Shown here one piece after another: positions 43,893 to 51,239 of a DNA stretch of 64,000 nucleotides. The notes under the pieces were generated by a model. The model did no database searches. It was given only the letters and a program-made list of their open reading frames with translations, and had not been told where the DNA came from. Numbering within the stretch: the stretch's first letter is position 1; every line of letters starts with the position of its first letter. Location: contig NZ_WBJY01000002.1 of the NCBI RefSeq assembly GCF_008831085.1, forward strand, positions 372,001 through 436,000, given 5' to 3'. Origin of the DNA: Pseudoclavibacter endophyticus (GTDB taxonomy: Bacteria; Actinomycetota; Actinomycetes; Actinomycetales; Microbacteriaceae). A program made the translations under genes and the position numbers.

Positions 43893-45476
43893 TCACCCGC
43901 GGGCGCGCGTCATCGTCTCCCATGGGAGTCTGTTCGACATGACGGATCCGTCTTCGAGGCCCTGCCACCTGCTCGTGTTGGCTACGGGGAACTGCCCGTT
44001 GAACCAAACCAGGGGCGCGTAAATCATCAGTTCCTCCGCGCGGTCCTGAAGATCGATGAATGCTGCGCCGCGCTCGTCCTGACCAGTCATCGTCAGGGCG
44101 GTCTCGGCGGCCGCGTCGATCTGCTCGTCGCAGATCTGTGATGGGTTGGCGGATGCCTGCTTCTCGCTGTTGCACGTGTACCAGCGAGTAATGCCAACAC
44201 TCGGGTCCGAACCGACGGTCGCCGGCAGGAACGCGATGTCGAAATCACTTGTCGTATACACGCTCTCCGTGAAGACGGTAGCTGAGGAGCCCACCAGATT
44301 GACCGTGATGCCGACGTCAGCCAGCATCGACCGGGCGAGTTCGGCCATCGCAGCGGTGTCAGTGCGCTCGGACGTGTAGCGAAGGTCGAGCGCGAATCGC
44401 GAACCATCTGGGCCCGTCGTTGCTCCGGCCGCGTCGAGCGCGGCATTGATCGCGTCGACATCGCGGGGGAAGTCCTCCGAGAAGTCGACGTTCGGGCTGA
44501 CCGCCCAGTCGAGGGCTTCGGGGAAGAACCCGTTGGCGGGTTGGCCGAGGCCGTGCAGCACGGTTTCAGCGATCTCCTGGCGGTCTATGGCAGAGAAGAC
44601 GGCCTGGCGCACGGCCGGGTCTTCGAGCTCCGGACTCTTGCCGTTGAACATCATGGCGATGTCCTGCGGGTACCCGAAGGTCTCGAGCAGCGCGAAATCG
44701 GGGTCCTCTTGGACCCGAGGCTGGTGTGCAATTCCGATGACCGCCTGGTCGACCTCACCAGCGAAGAGCGCCTCAGTGCGACTGGTCGCGTCGCCCATGA
44801 TCGGGAAGATCACCCGATCGACCGAGACGTCACCTCCCCAATAGTCAGGGTTTCTCAGGAGCACGATCTGCTCGCCGGAGTCGTACGAGTCGAACATCAG
44901 CGGACCGGTTCCGATCGGTGCCATGTTCGCCGGGTTCGTGACGTAGTCCGTGCCCTCGTAGACGTGCTTCGGCACCATGAACTGCGCCGCAACGGTTTGC
45001 AGGATCGGCCCATACGGTTCGCTCATGTGGATGACCACGGTCGTTTCGCTGGTGACCTCGACGGACTCGAGGCGTTCACCGATCTCTGCCCCGAACGACG
45101 AGAGCGGCACGATCTCGTCGAAATTGAACTTCACGTCATCCGCGGTGAACGGTGTTCCGTCGTGCCACGTCACTCCTTCGCGCAGCTGGAATGACAGGGT
45201 CAGCGCGTCGTCGCTCAGCTCCCAGCTCTCGGCGAGTGCGGGCGAAAACGCAAAGTCGGTCGACTGGAAGATCAGCGGCTCGAGCATCTGTGCACTGAAC
45301 ATGGCCGTCATGGGGGCGCCGACGAACTGTGCGTTCATGCCACGGGGGTCGTCATCGATCGCGTAGATGAAGTCGATCGGGGCTTCCGCGTCACCCACGT
45401 TGGTGGCGCACCCTGACATCCCTAGCGTGACTATGAAGACCGCCCCGGCGACACCACCCCAATGTGGTCGTCTCAC
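43893..45476 (-). CDS. Family-5 solute-binding lipoprotein of an ABC transporter (copy 2)
   Basis: A 527 aa lipoprotein precursor. The GTG at 45476 is chosen because GAGAGGAGAG lies just upstream and it gives a compact signal peptide (RRPHWGGVAGAVFIVTLG) ending at lipobox MSGC, Cys23. The mature part has FIYAIDDDPRGMNAQF, LREGVTWHDGTPFTADDVKF and a C-terminal APLVWFNGQFPVANTSRW, each with an almost identical counterpart in the copy at 28682. It probably serves the same permease with a related substrate. It is transcribed toward the transporter operon and ends at the shared terminator. Confidence 0.93.
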   Translation of the reverse strand: MRRPHWGGVAGAVFIVTLGMSGCATNVGDAEAPIDFIYAIDDDPRGMNAQFVGAPMTAMFSAQMLEPLIFQSTDFAFSPALAESWELSDDALTLSFQLREGVTWHDGTPFTADDVKFNFDEIVPLSSFGAEIGERLESVEVTSETTVVIHMSEPYGPILQTVAAQFMVPKHVYEGTDYVTNPANMAPIGTGPLMFDSYDSGEQIVLLRNPDYWGGDVSVDRVIFPIMGDATSRTEALFAGEVDQAVIGIAHQPRVQEDPDFALLETFGYPQDIAMMFNGKSPELEDPAVRQAVFSAIDRQEIAETVLHGLGQPANGFFPEALDWAVSPNVDFSEDFPRDVDAINAALDAAGATTGPDGSRFALDLRYTSERTDTAAMAELARSMLADVGITVNLVGSSATVFTESVYTTSDFDIAFLPATVGSDPSVGITRWYTCNSEKQASANPSQICDEQIDAAAETALTMTGQDERGAAFIDLQDRAEELMIYAPLVWFNGQFPVANTSRWQGLEDGSVMSNRLPWETMTRARG

Positions 45477-45724
45477 GATGGTCTCTCCTCTCTCTGTAGC
45501 GGCCGACACGTGCGCTTGGTCGGAGATGGCACGGAGCTCACGGCGGGAGGGTGAGTGCATCAATCGTTCACATGACGGCTGCTATGTTCAGGTTACGATG
45601 CGTCTAGTGGCCCGTCTAGGGGTATTTCAGGAGTTTGGTTCCCTGAGGTGACGTATTGTGCTTCCAATGTTCAAGCAATGAACCGCGTCGGAAGCGCGCG
45701 ACCGGCGGAGCGCCGCTTGCCAAG

Positions 45725-45750
45725 TTCCGAAGCGCGGTTCCCGTTCGGAA
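45725..45750. promoter_or_regulatory. Inverted repeat TTCCGAA-N12-TTCGGAA before the SnoaL gene at 45761
   Basis: Perfect 7+7 bp dyad with a 12-base spacer, ending 10 nt before the start codon and containing part of the GGAAGCG ribosome site. It could be an operator or an mRNA hairpin that masks the ribosome site. Its half-sites are not those of the TTC-N7-GAA dyads elsewhere in the island. Confidence 0.35.
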
Positions 45751-45760
45751 GCGAAATGAC

Positions 45761-46321
45761 ATGGGTCAACAACACATAGCCGCCACGTTGCAACAACTCG
45801 TCGATCGGCAGGAGATCCGAGACTGCCTCCACCGATACGCGCGCGGGCTCGACCGCAAGGATCTCGATCTTCTTCGATCCGCTTTTCACCCCGATGCAAC
45901 GGATCATCATGGTGGCTCGGTCGAGTACCACCCGGCAGCCGAGGCACTCATCAACGACTGGGAACGGCGAGACGCCCACCGATCATTCAGCCAACACCTC
46001 TTGCACAACATGTCGTTCGACATCGAGGGGGACACTGCCCACGTTGAGACGTACTATCAGCTCGTGGTCGGCATCACGCCAGATGCGCCCACCGAACTGC
46101 CGCCACTCGGCCTCAGTGGAGGTCGGTATGTCGATCGCTTCGAACGCCGAGACGACGAGTGGCGCATCGCTCGACGCGTCGTCATCGTCGAATACGCGTC
46201 GCAACTCGATGAACGCGAACGAGCGCATCACCTCCTCTGGGCGCGCAGGAGCAGGCGGGACCCTTCCTATGACAGGCCGCTCGTGTCGCCGAGTCGCGAT
46301 GACGAGCCGGCAGCTTCGTAA
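45761..46321 (+). CDS. SnoaL-like/NTF2-fold protein
   Basis: A 186 aa single-domain SnoaL-type protein: LVDRQEIRDCLHRYARGLDRKDLDLLRSAFHPDA (shown in parts), DHHGGSVEYH, HLLHNMSFDIEGDTAHVETYY and GGRYVDRFERRDDEW. The internal His and Asp positions match lyase or dehydratase-like members of this fold. The ATG at 45761 is chosen because the domain starts shortly after it; the upstream in-frame extension is Arg-rich and lacks a ribosome site. It is the last gene of the island before lysS and is divergent from the second binding-protein gene. Confidence 0.82.
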   Translation: MGQQHIAATLQQLVDRQEIRDCLHRYARGLDRKDLDLLRSAFHPDATDHHGGSVEYHPAAEALINDWERRDAHRSFSQHLLHNMSFDIEGDTAHVETYYQLVVGITPDAPTELPPLGLSGGRYVDRFERRDDEWRIARRVVIVEYASQLDERERAHHLLWARRSRRDPSYDRPLVSPSRDDEPAAS

Positions 46322-46495
46322 ATGCGGTCGCCGGCGCGGAATTCGTGGTCCCGCGCGGCGGGCGAGCGGCCCGCGACGAGCGTGCGAGAACCCCCGCCGC
46401 GCGCGTAGGGGAGAATGGGCGCCGTCGGATCCGGCGGCCCCTCGGCACGCGAGGGGCCGGAGCGAGCACCGAACACGAACGTCGCGAGGAGCAGC

Positions 46496-48040
46496 ATGGC
46501 CAACGAGCCGCAGAACGAGACCGCGCCCACCACGCAGGTCGGCCAGGCCGACGGTGAGCTGATCGGCGGCGCCGAGCTCTCCGAGCAGCAGCAGGTGCGT
46601 CTCGAGAAGCGCGAGAAGCTGCTCGCCCGCGGCCACGCTCCCTACCCGCTCACGCTGCCGATCACCCACAGCATCCGTGAGATCCGCACCTCGTACCCCG
46701 ACCTCGAGGCCGACGCCCAGACCGGCGTGGTCGCGGGCGTCGCCGGCCGCATCGTCCACCTCCGCAACACGGGCAAGCTCTGCTTCGCCGCCCTCCAGTC
46801 GGGCTCCGGCGACCGCATTCAAGTGATGGTGTCGCTCGCCAACGTCGGTCAGGAACAGCTCGACGCGTGGAAAGAGCTCGTCGACCTCGGCGACCACGTC
46901 TTCGCCCGCGGCGAGGTCATCTCATCGCGGCGGGGCGAGCTGTCGATCATGGCGACCGAGTGGCGCATGGCTTCAAAGGCGCTGCGACCGCTGCCGAACA
47001 TGCACGCCGAGCTCAACGAGGAGACGCGGGTGCGGGCGCGCTACCTCGACCTGATCCAGCGCCCTCTCGCCCGCGAGGTCGTCGTCACGCGCGCGAAGAC
47101 CAACGCGTCGCTGCGCGAGACGTTCGCGTCGCACGACTTCCTCGAGGTCGAGACGCCAATGCTGCAGACCATGCACGGCGGCGCGGCGGCCCGACCCTTC
47201 GTGACCCACTCGAACGCGTTCGACACCGAGCTGTTCTTGCGCATCGCTCCCGAGCTCTACCTCAAGCGCGCCGTCGTCGGCGGGCTCGAGCGGGTCTTCG
47301 AGATCAACCGCAACTTCCGCAACGAGGGCGCCGACTCGACGCACTCGCCCGAGTTCGCGATGCTCGAGGCGTACCAGGCCTACGGCGACTACACCTCGAT
47401 CGCCGACCTGACGCAGGAGCTCGTGCAGAACGCCGCACTCGCCGTCGCCGGCTCGCACGTCGTCACCTGGGCCGATGGCACCGAGTTCGACCTCGGCGGC
47501 GAATGGCCGCGCGTACCGATGTACCCCTCGCTCTCCGAGGCCGCCGGCGTCGAGATCACGCCTGAGACGCCGGTCTCCGACCTGCAGGCCCTGGCCGAAA
47601 GGGTCGGCGTCGAGGTGCCGCCGAAGACCGCGACGCACGGCAAGCTCGTCGAGGAACTCTGGGAGCACTTCGTCAAGGGCGGGCTCGAGCGCCCCACGTT
47701 CGTCGTCGACTTCCCCGTCGACACCTCGCCGCTCACGGCCGCCCACCGCACGCTCCCCGGCGTCGTCGAGAAGTGGGACCTCTACGTGCGCGGATTCGAG
47801 CTGGCGACGGGCTACTCCGAGCTCATCGACCCCGTCGACCAGCGCGCCCGGTTCGTCGAGCAGGCGGCGCTCGCCGCCCGCGGCGACGACGAGGCAATGC
47901 GCCTCGATGAGGCATTCCTCGCCGCCATGGAGCACGCGATGCCGCCGTCGGGCGGCATGGGCATGGGAATCGACCGCCTCCTCATGGCGTTGACCGGCCT
48001 CGGCATCCGCGAGACGGTGCTGTTCCCGCTCGTGAAGTAG
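46496..48040 (+). CDS. lysS: Lysyl-tRNA synthetase, class II
   Basis: Charges tRNA-Lys in the cytoplasm. The 514 aa protein has an N-terminal OB-fold anticodon domain (VAGRIVHLRNTGKLCFAAL), motif 1 near EVETPMLQ, motif 2 FEINRNFRNEGADSTHSPEF and motif 3 GMGMGIDRLLMALTGLGIRE. The ATG at 46496 follows GAGGAG; an in-frame upstream extension is Gly/Pro/Arg-rich and unlikely. An acidic N-terminal extension of about 30 residues precedes the usual start. The panC-lysS-clpC neighbourhood of actinobacteria is broken here by the catabolic island. Confidence 0.97.
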   Translation: MANEPQNETAPTTQVGQADGELIGGAELSEQQQVRLEKREKLLARGHAPYPLTLPITHSIREIRTSYPDLEADAQTGVVAGVAGRIVHLRNTGKLCFAALQSGSGDRIQVMVSLANVGQEQLDAWKELVDLGDHVFARGEVISSRRGELSIMATEWRMASKALRPLPNMHAELNEETRVRARYLDLIQRPLAREVVVTRAKTNASLRETFASHDFLEVETPMLQTMHGGAAARPFVTHSNAFDTELFLRIAPELYLKRAVVGGLERVFEINRNFRNEGADSTHSPEFAMLEAYQAYGDYTSIADLTQELVQNAALAVAGSHVVTWADGTEFDLGGEWPRVPMYPSLSEAAGVEITPETPVSDLQALAERVGVEVPPKTATHGKLVEELWEHFVKGGLERPTFVVDFPVDTSPLTAAHRTLPGVVEKWDLYVRGFELATGYSELIDPVDQRARFVEQAALAARGDDEAMRLDEAFLAAMEHAMPPSGGMGMGIDRLLMALTGLGIRETVLFPLVK

Positions 48041-48098
48041 GGGCCCCTCGTGACCGTCCTGGCGGCCCTTCTCGGGGAACGGGGATAGAATCGTCCCC

Positions 48099-48296
48099 AT
48101 GGATTTTCTCGCCAACGCGATCTGGTCGGTGACCCCCACCATCCTCATTGGCGGACTCTTCTGGGTGATCCTCCGGTACACCATCAACGCCGACCGCACG
48201 GAGCGGCGCACGCACGCGAAGATCGAGCGCGAGGAGCGCGAGCGGCTCGGGCTTGCCGGCGAGGGCAGCCCCACGGTCGATTCGTCGCCGAGCTAA
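48099..48296 (+). CDS. Small membrane protein downstream of lysS
   Basis: A 65 aa protein with one N-terminal hydrophobic helix (IWSVTPTILIGGLFWVILRY) followed by a basic/acidic helix (RTERRTHAKIEREERERLG). A TAGAAT hexamer (48086-48091) ends exactly 7 nt before the ATG, so the transcript is probably leaderless with its own promoter. The function is unknown. The helix-plus-charged-tail design is common for actinobacterial membrane proteins of this size. Confidence 0.75.
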   Translation: MDFLANAIWSVTPTILIGGLFWVILRYTINADRTERRTHAKIEREERERLGLAGEGSPTVDSSPS

Positions 48297-48402
48297 CCCT
48301 GCAGCCATCGCGGCGCACGTGTCCAGGGTTTCTCCACGCAGCGCGCCGTACTGTGGCGGGGCCTAGGCCCGGTCACTACCGACGCGAGAGGATGCATCGC
48401 CC

Positions 48403-49506
48403 ATGCGACGAGTCGCCCCCGTGCTTTGCACGGCGCTGCTCCTTGTCGGTGCGTCTGGATGCTCGTCCGATGAGGGGTCGTCGCTGCCGGAGACCGCTGA
48501 AGCTGTGGTGGGCGGGCTCGAGACATCGATCGAAGAGCTGGCAGGCGTCAGCGACGCGATCCTCACGGCCGGCCAGAACGGCACGCAGGTGTCGCTGTCG
48601 GTACACCTTGAGGAGGACGTGACCCCCGAACAAGTGCAGGAGGCCGCCGCGCGGGCGAACGACCTGCGCACCATCGAGCTGCCGGACGGCGTCTACCCGG
48701 GCCAGATCGACCTGCGCCTCGGAGCATCCGTCTACTCGTACTTCGCGCTGCCGAGCGTGGACGGCCTTCGCGCTCAGGCGGACTACTGGGCCGAGCTGGT
48801 CGACGCGGGGGCGGTCGCGGTCAACGTCCGCACCTACACGCAGCCGCTGCCGTCGACGGCCGCGCCCGACCCCGACCACACGGGCGGCGGGCCGGCGCTG
48901 ATGAACACGCCGACCGGACGCTATGTCGGTATCACGCTCCCGAACGACGACGCCGAGGAAACGGCCGCCACGATCGCGTCGATCAGGGGCATCCAAGACC
49001 CGGGCGCCTCGGTCGGCGAGTGGCACTTCGTGTCGCCGGATGGGGCCCTGAAGGCGGAGTACGCCTCACCGGGGCTCCCCGAAGCAGAAGACATGGCGCT
49101 GGCCGCCTCGCTCCTGTCGGCGACGGACAACCTCAACGACACCGCAACCCTGGCGCTGCGCATCGAGCAGCCGGATGAGTGGCCGCGGCTCTCGGTGAAG
49201 CTCACCGCCTTCGACGGCGACCTCGAGGAATCGACGACCGAGACGATCGAAGACGACCTGCGCGAGACCGAGATCTGGCCGTCGATGCAGGAGCTCGTGG
49301 CGACGCTGGCGAACATGAACGCCGACTACGAGGTGTCGCTGCTGTCCAACGCCCTCGTCGACGCCGGCAACTTCCAGCTTCTGGTCACGGGCAACGGATG
49401 CGACTTCTCGGGCGACGACGACTGGCCGCTGCTGAGCCAGGAGCTCGAGTCCGACGTTGTCGCGCAGGCTGCGATGCGCCAGCCGGGAGCGTGCGTCGCG
49501 GCATAG
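48403..49506 (+). CDS. Predicted lipoprotein of unknown function
   Basis: A 367 aa precursor with a clear lipoprotein signal peptide (RRVAPVLCTALLLVGASGC, lipobox ASGC, Cys20). The mature part consists of alpha/beta repeats without a family I recognise: LSVHLEEDVTPEQVQEAAAR, RYVGITLPNDDAEETAATI and WPSMQELVATLANMNADYEV look like a repeated unit with a helix of similar length. It has a C-terminal Cys pair (NGCDFSGDD, QPGACVAA) that could form a disulfide outside the cell. It is flanked by single genes and apparently monocistronic. Confidence 0.8.
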   Translation: MRRVAPVLCTALLLVGASGCSSDEGSSLPETAEAVVGGLETSIEELAGVSDAILTAGQNGTQVSLSVHLEEDVTPEQVQEAAARANDLRTIELPDGVYPGQIDLRLGASVYSYFALPSVDGLRAQADYWAELVDAGAVAVNVRTYTQPLPSTAAPDPDHTGGGPALMNTPTGRYVGITLPNDDAEETAATIASIRGIQDPGASVGEWHFVSPDGALKAEYASPGLPEAEDMALAASLLSATDNLNDTATLALRIEQPDEWPRLSVKLTAFDGDLEESTTETIEDDLRETEIWPSMQELVATLANMNADYEVSLLSNALVDAGNFQLLVTGNGCDFSGDDDWPLLSQELESDVVAQAAMRQPGACVAA

Positions 49507-49544
49507 ACCGGTTCGCGCCGCCATTTCACGCACCGAAAGGGGCG

Positions 49545-49572
49545 TTGCCCCCCGCACTGCCGCGCCGATAGT
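49545..49572 (+). promoter_or_regulatory. Promoter for the FAD oxidoreductase gene, probably leaderless
   Basis: TTGCCC (49545-49550) and GATAGT (49567-49572) are separated by 16 bp. The -10-like hexamer ends 8 nt before the ATG at 49581, which would place the transcript start at or next to the start codon. No Shine-Dalgarno sequence lies before this ATG. Confidence 0.45.
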
Positions 49573-49580
49573 CATGGGCC

Positions 49581-51068
49581 ATGGACGAGCTCGACCGTGA
49601 CGGCGACCCAGACTCATATTTCGCGACGAACGCGAGCCTGTTCACCGCCGGGGGCATCGCCGACCGGCCGTCGCCGACCGCGCGCCGGGTGCCGAGCGGC
49701 GAGGCGGGCTCGCCGCTCACGATCACCGAGCCGGCCCGCGAGATCCCCGTGCACGAAGAGACCGACGTGCTCGTCGTCGGCGGCGGACCGGCCGGAACCG
49801 CGGCCGCCCTCGCGGCGCGCAGGCTCGGACAGCGGGTCACGCTCGTCGAGCGCTACGGCGCACTCGGCGGGCTCTCGACGGGCGGCCTCGTGATCTGGAT
49901 CGACCGCATGACGGACTGGAACGGCACACCCGTCATCGCCGGAATCGGCGCCGAGCTGCTCGACCGGCTCCCCGAGGGCGCGCTGGCCGGACCCGGCCCC
50001 GAGCTGTGGGGATCGACCGACCCCGTGCACGTCGAGCGCTGGCGGCACCGCCTCTCCGTGTTCCGCGATACCGTCACCCGCTCGCCCATGATCGACCCGG
50101 AATGGCTGAAGATCGTCTCGCACGAGTCCCTCATCGAGGCCGGGGCACGCGTGCTGCTGCACTCCTGGGTCGTGAGCGCCATCACCGACGGCGACGACGT
50201 TCGCGGCGCCGTGTTCGAGAGCAAGCAGGGCAGGCGCGCGATCCTGGCGAAGGTCGTCGTCGACACGACCGGCGACCTCGACGTCGTCGCGCAGGCGGGC
50301 GGCGCCTTCGTCACCGACGCCAAGAAGGACGGGACGGGCGGCAACGTGCAGCACTGCGTCAACAACGCCTTCACGTGGGCGGGCGTCGACATGCGGCGGT
50401 GGATAGATTTCAAGACGAACGACGTCGCCGGGCACCGCGAGCTTATGGCGAAGGGGCGCGAGCAGCTCGGCTTCGTCGATACCCCGCACGTCGGCTGGCG
50501 CGATGACGTCGTCGTGTTCATGGGCCCGAGGCTCGCGGGCTACAGCGGCATCGACGTCGAAGATCTCAGCGTCGTCGAGCTCGAATCCCGCCGCCGGATG
50601 GTCGATCACCTCGACTTCTTCCGCAGCCATGCACCGGGATTCGAGAACGCCTGGATCATGCTCGCGGCCCCCGAGATCGGAGTGCGGATGACCCGCAGGC
50701 TCGCGGGGGAGCATCCGCTCGACACCGCCGAATGGCGTGCGGGCGCGCGCCATGCCGACGAGGTGGGGGTGTCGCCATCGCCGTCGCAGAAGTACGCGAC
50801 GATCTCGGTGCCATACGGCGCGCTCGTGCCGGAGCGCCTCGACGGGCTGCTCGTCGGCGGGCGCCACGTCGCGAGTGACGCGCCGACTCAGGCGTTCATG
50901 CGCGAGATCCCCCAGTGCTGGATGACGGGCCACGCCGCCGGTGCCGCCGCCGCCATCGCGGTCTCGACCGGCGCTCGACCGCGCGACGTCGACGTCGCGG
51001 ATGTGCGTGCCGCCCTACGAGACCAGGGTGCGTTCCTGCACGAGACGGAGACGGCCGCGGCCGGCTGA
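49581..51068 (+). CDS. FAD-dependent oxidoreductase
   Basis: A 495 aa flavoprotein of the FAD_oxidored type. After an N-terminal extension of about 55 residues, the dinucleotide fold reads TDVLVVGGGPAGTAAALAAR, then VERYGALGGLSTGGLVIW. A second FAD contact (VVDTTGDLDVVAQAGG) and the C-terminal YGALVPERLDGLLVGGRHVA complete the pattern. The C-terminal GHAAGAAAAIAV is the usual FAD-binding helix. The substrate is unknown. It stands alone between a lipoprotein gene and clpC. Confidence 0.87.
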   Translation: MDELDRDGDPDSYFATNASLFTAGGIADRPSPTARRVPSGEAGSPLTITEPAREIPVHEETDVLVVGGGPAGTAAALAARRLGQRVTLVERYGALGGLSTGGLVIWIDRMTDWNGTPVIAGIGAELLDRLPEGALAGPGPELWGSTDPVHVERWRHRLSVFRDTVTRSPMIDPEWLKIVSHESLIEAGARVLLHSWVVSAITDGDDVRGAVFESKQGRRAILAKVVVDTTGDLDVVAQAGGAFVTDAKKDGTGGNVQHCVNNAFTWAGVDMRRWIDFKTNDVAGHRELMAKGREQLGFVDTPHVGWRDDVVVFMGPRLAGYSGIDVEDLSVVELESRRRMVDHLDFFRSHAPGFENAWIMLAAPEIGVRMTRRLAGEHPLDTAEWRAGARHADEVGVSPSPSQKYATISVPYGALVPERLDGLLVGGRHVASDAPTQAFMREIPQCWMTGHAAGAAAAIAVSTGARPRDVDVADVRAALRDQGAFLHETETAAAG

Positions 51069-51133
51069 CAGCGGCGGCGCCCGCCCGGCTCACGCGCGGC
51101 CGTCGCTCGCTCCGCGGGCGTCAGGGGAGGTCA

Positions 51134-51147
51134 CGCCCACGGCGAAC
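51134..51147 (+). promoter_or_regulatory. ClgR-type operator upstream of clpC
   Basis: CGCCCACGGCGAAC matches the known actinobacterial ClgR box CGC-N5-GCGAAC, including the inner A and purine positions of the Corynebacterium consensus. It lies 93 bp before the clpC ATG, in the only intergenic space available for its promoter. ClgR is known to activate clpC and clpP1P2 in Corynebacterium, so a similar control is likely here. Confidence 0.6.
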
Positions 51148-51239
51148 AGGTGACCACGACGTCGGTGCCCCGATTACTCTCGAACCATCGCGTCGCCGGA
51201 CTCTCTCGTGACGCCATCGCCGAGCGAAAGGAGAAGGTG

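Noticed and set aside
25265..46495. Integrase, transposase or att-type direct repeats bounding the catabolic island
   Set aside because: I looked at both edges and saw no recombinase gene, tRNA gene or obvious flanking repeat. The island call rests on gene order only.
46973..48274. 433-codon minus-strand frame over lysS
   Set aside because: Antisense shadow; lysS motifs 1-3 are on the plus strand.
49614..50933. 439-codon minus-strand frame over the FAD oxidoreductase gene
   Set aside because: Antisense shadow of a gene with intact FAD-binding motifs.
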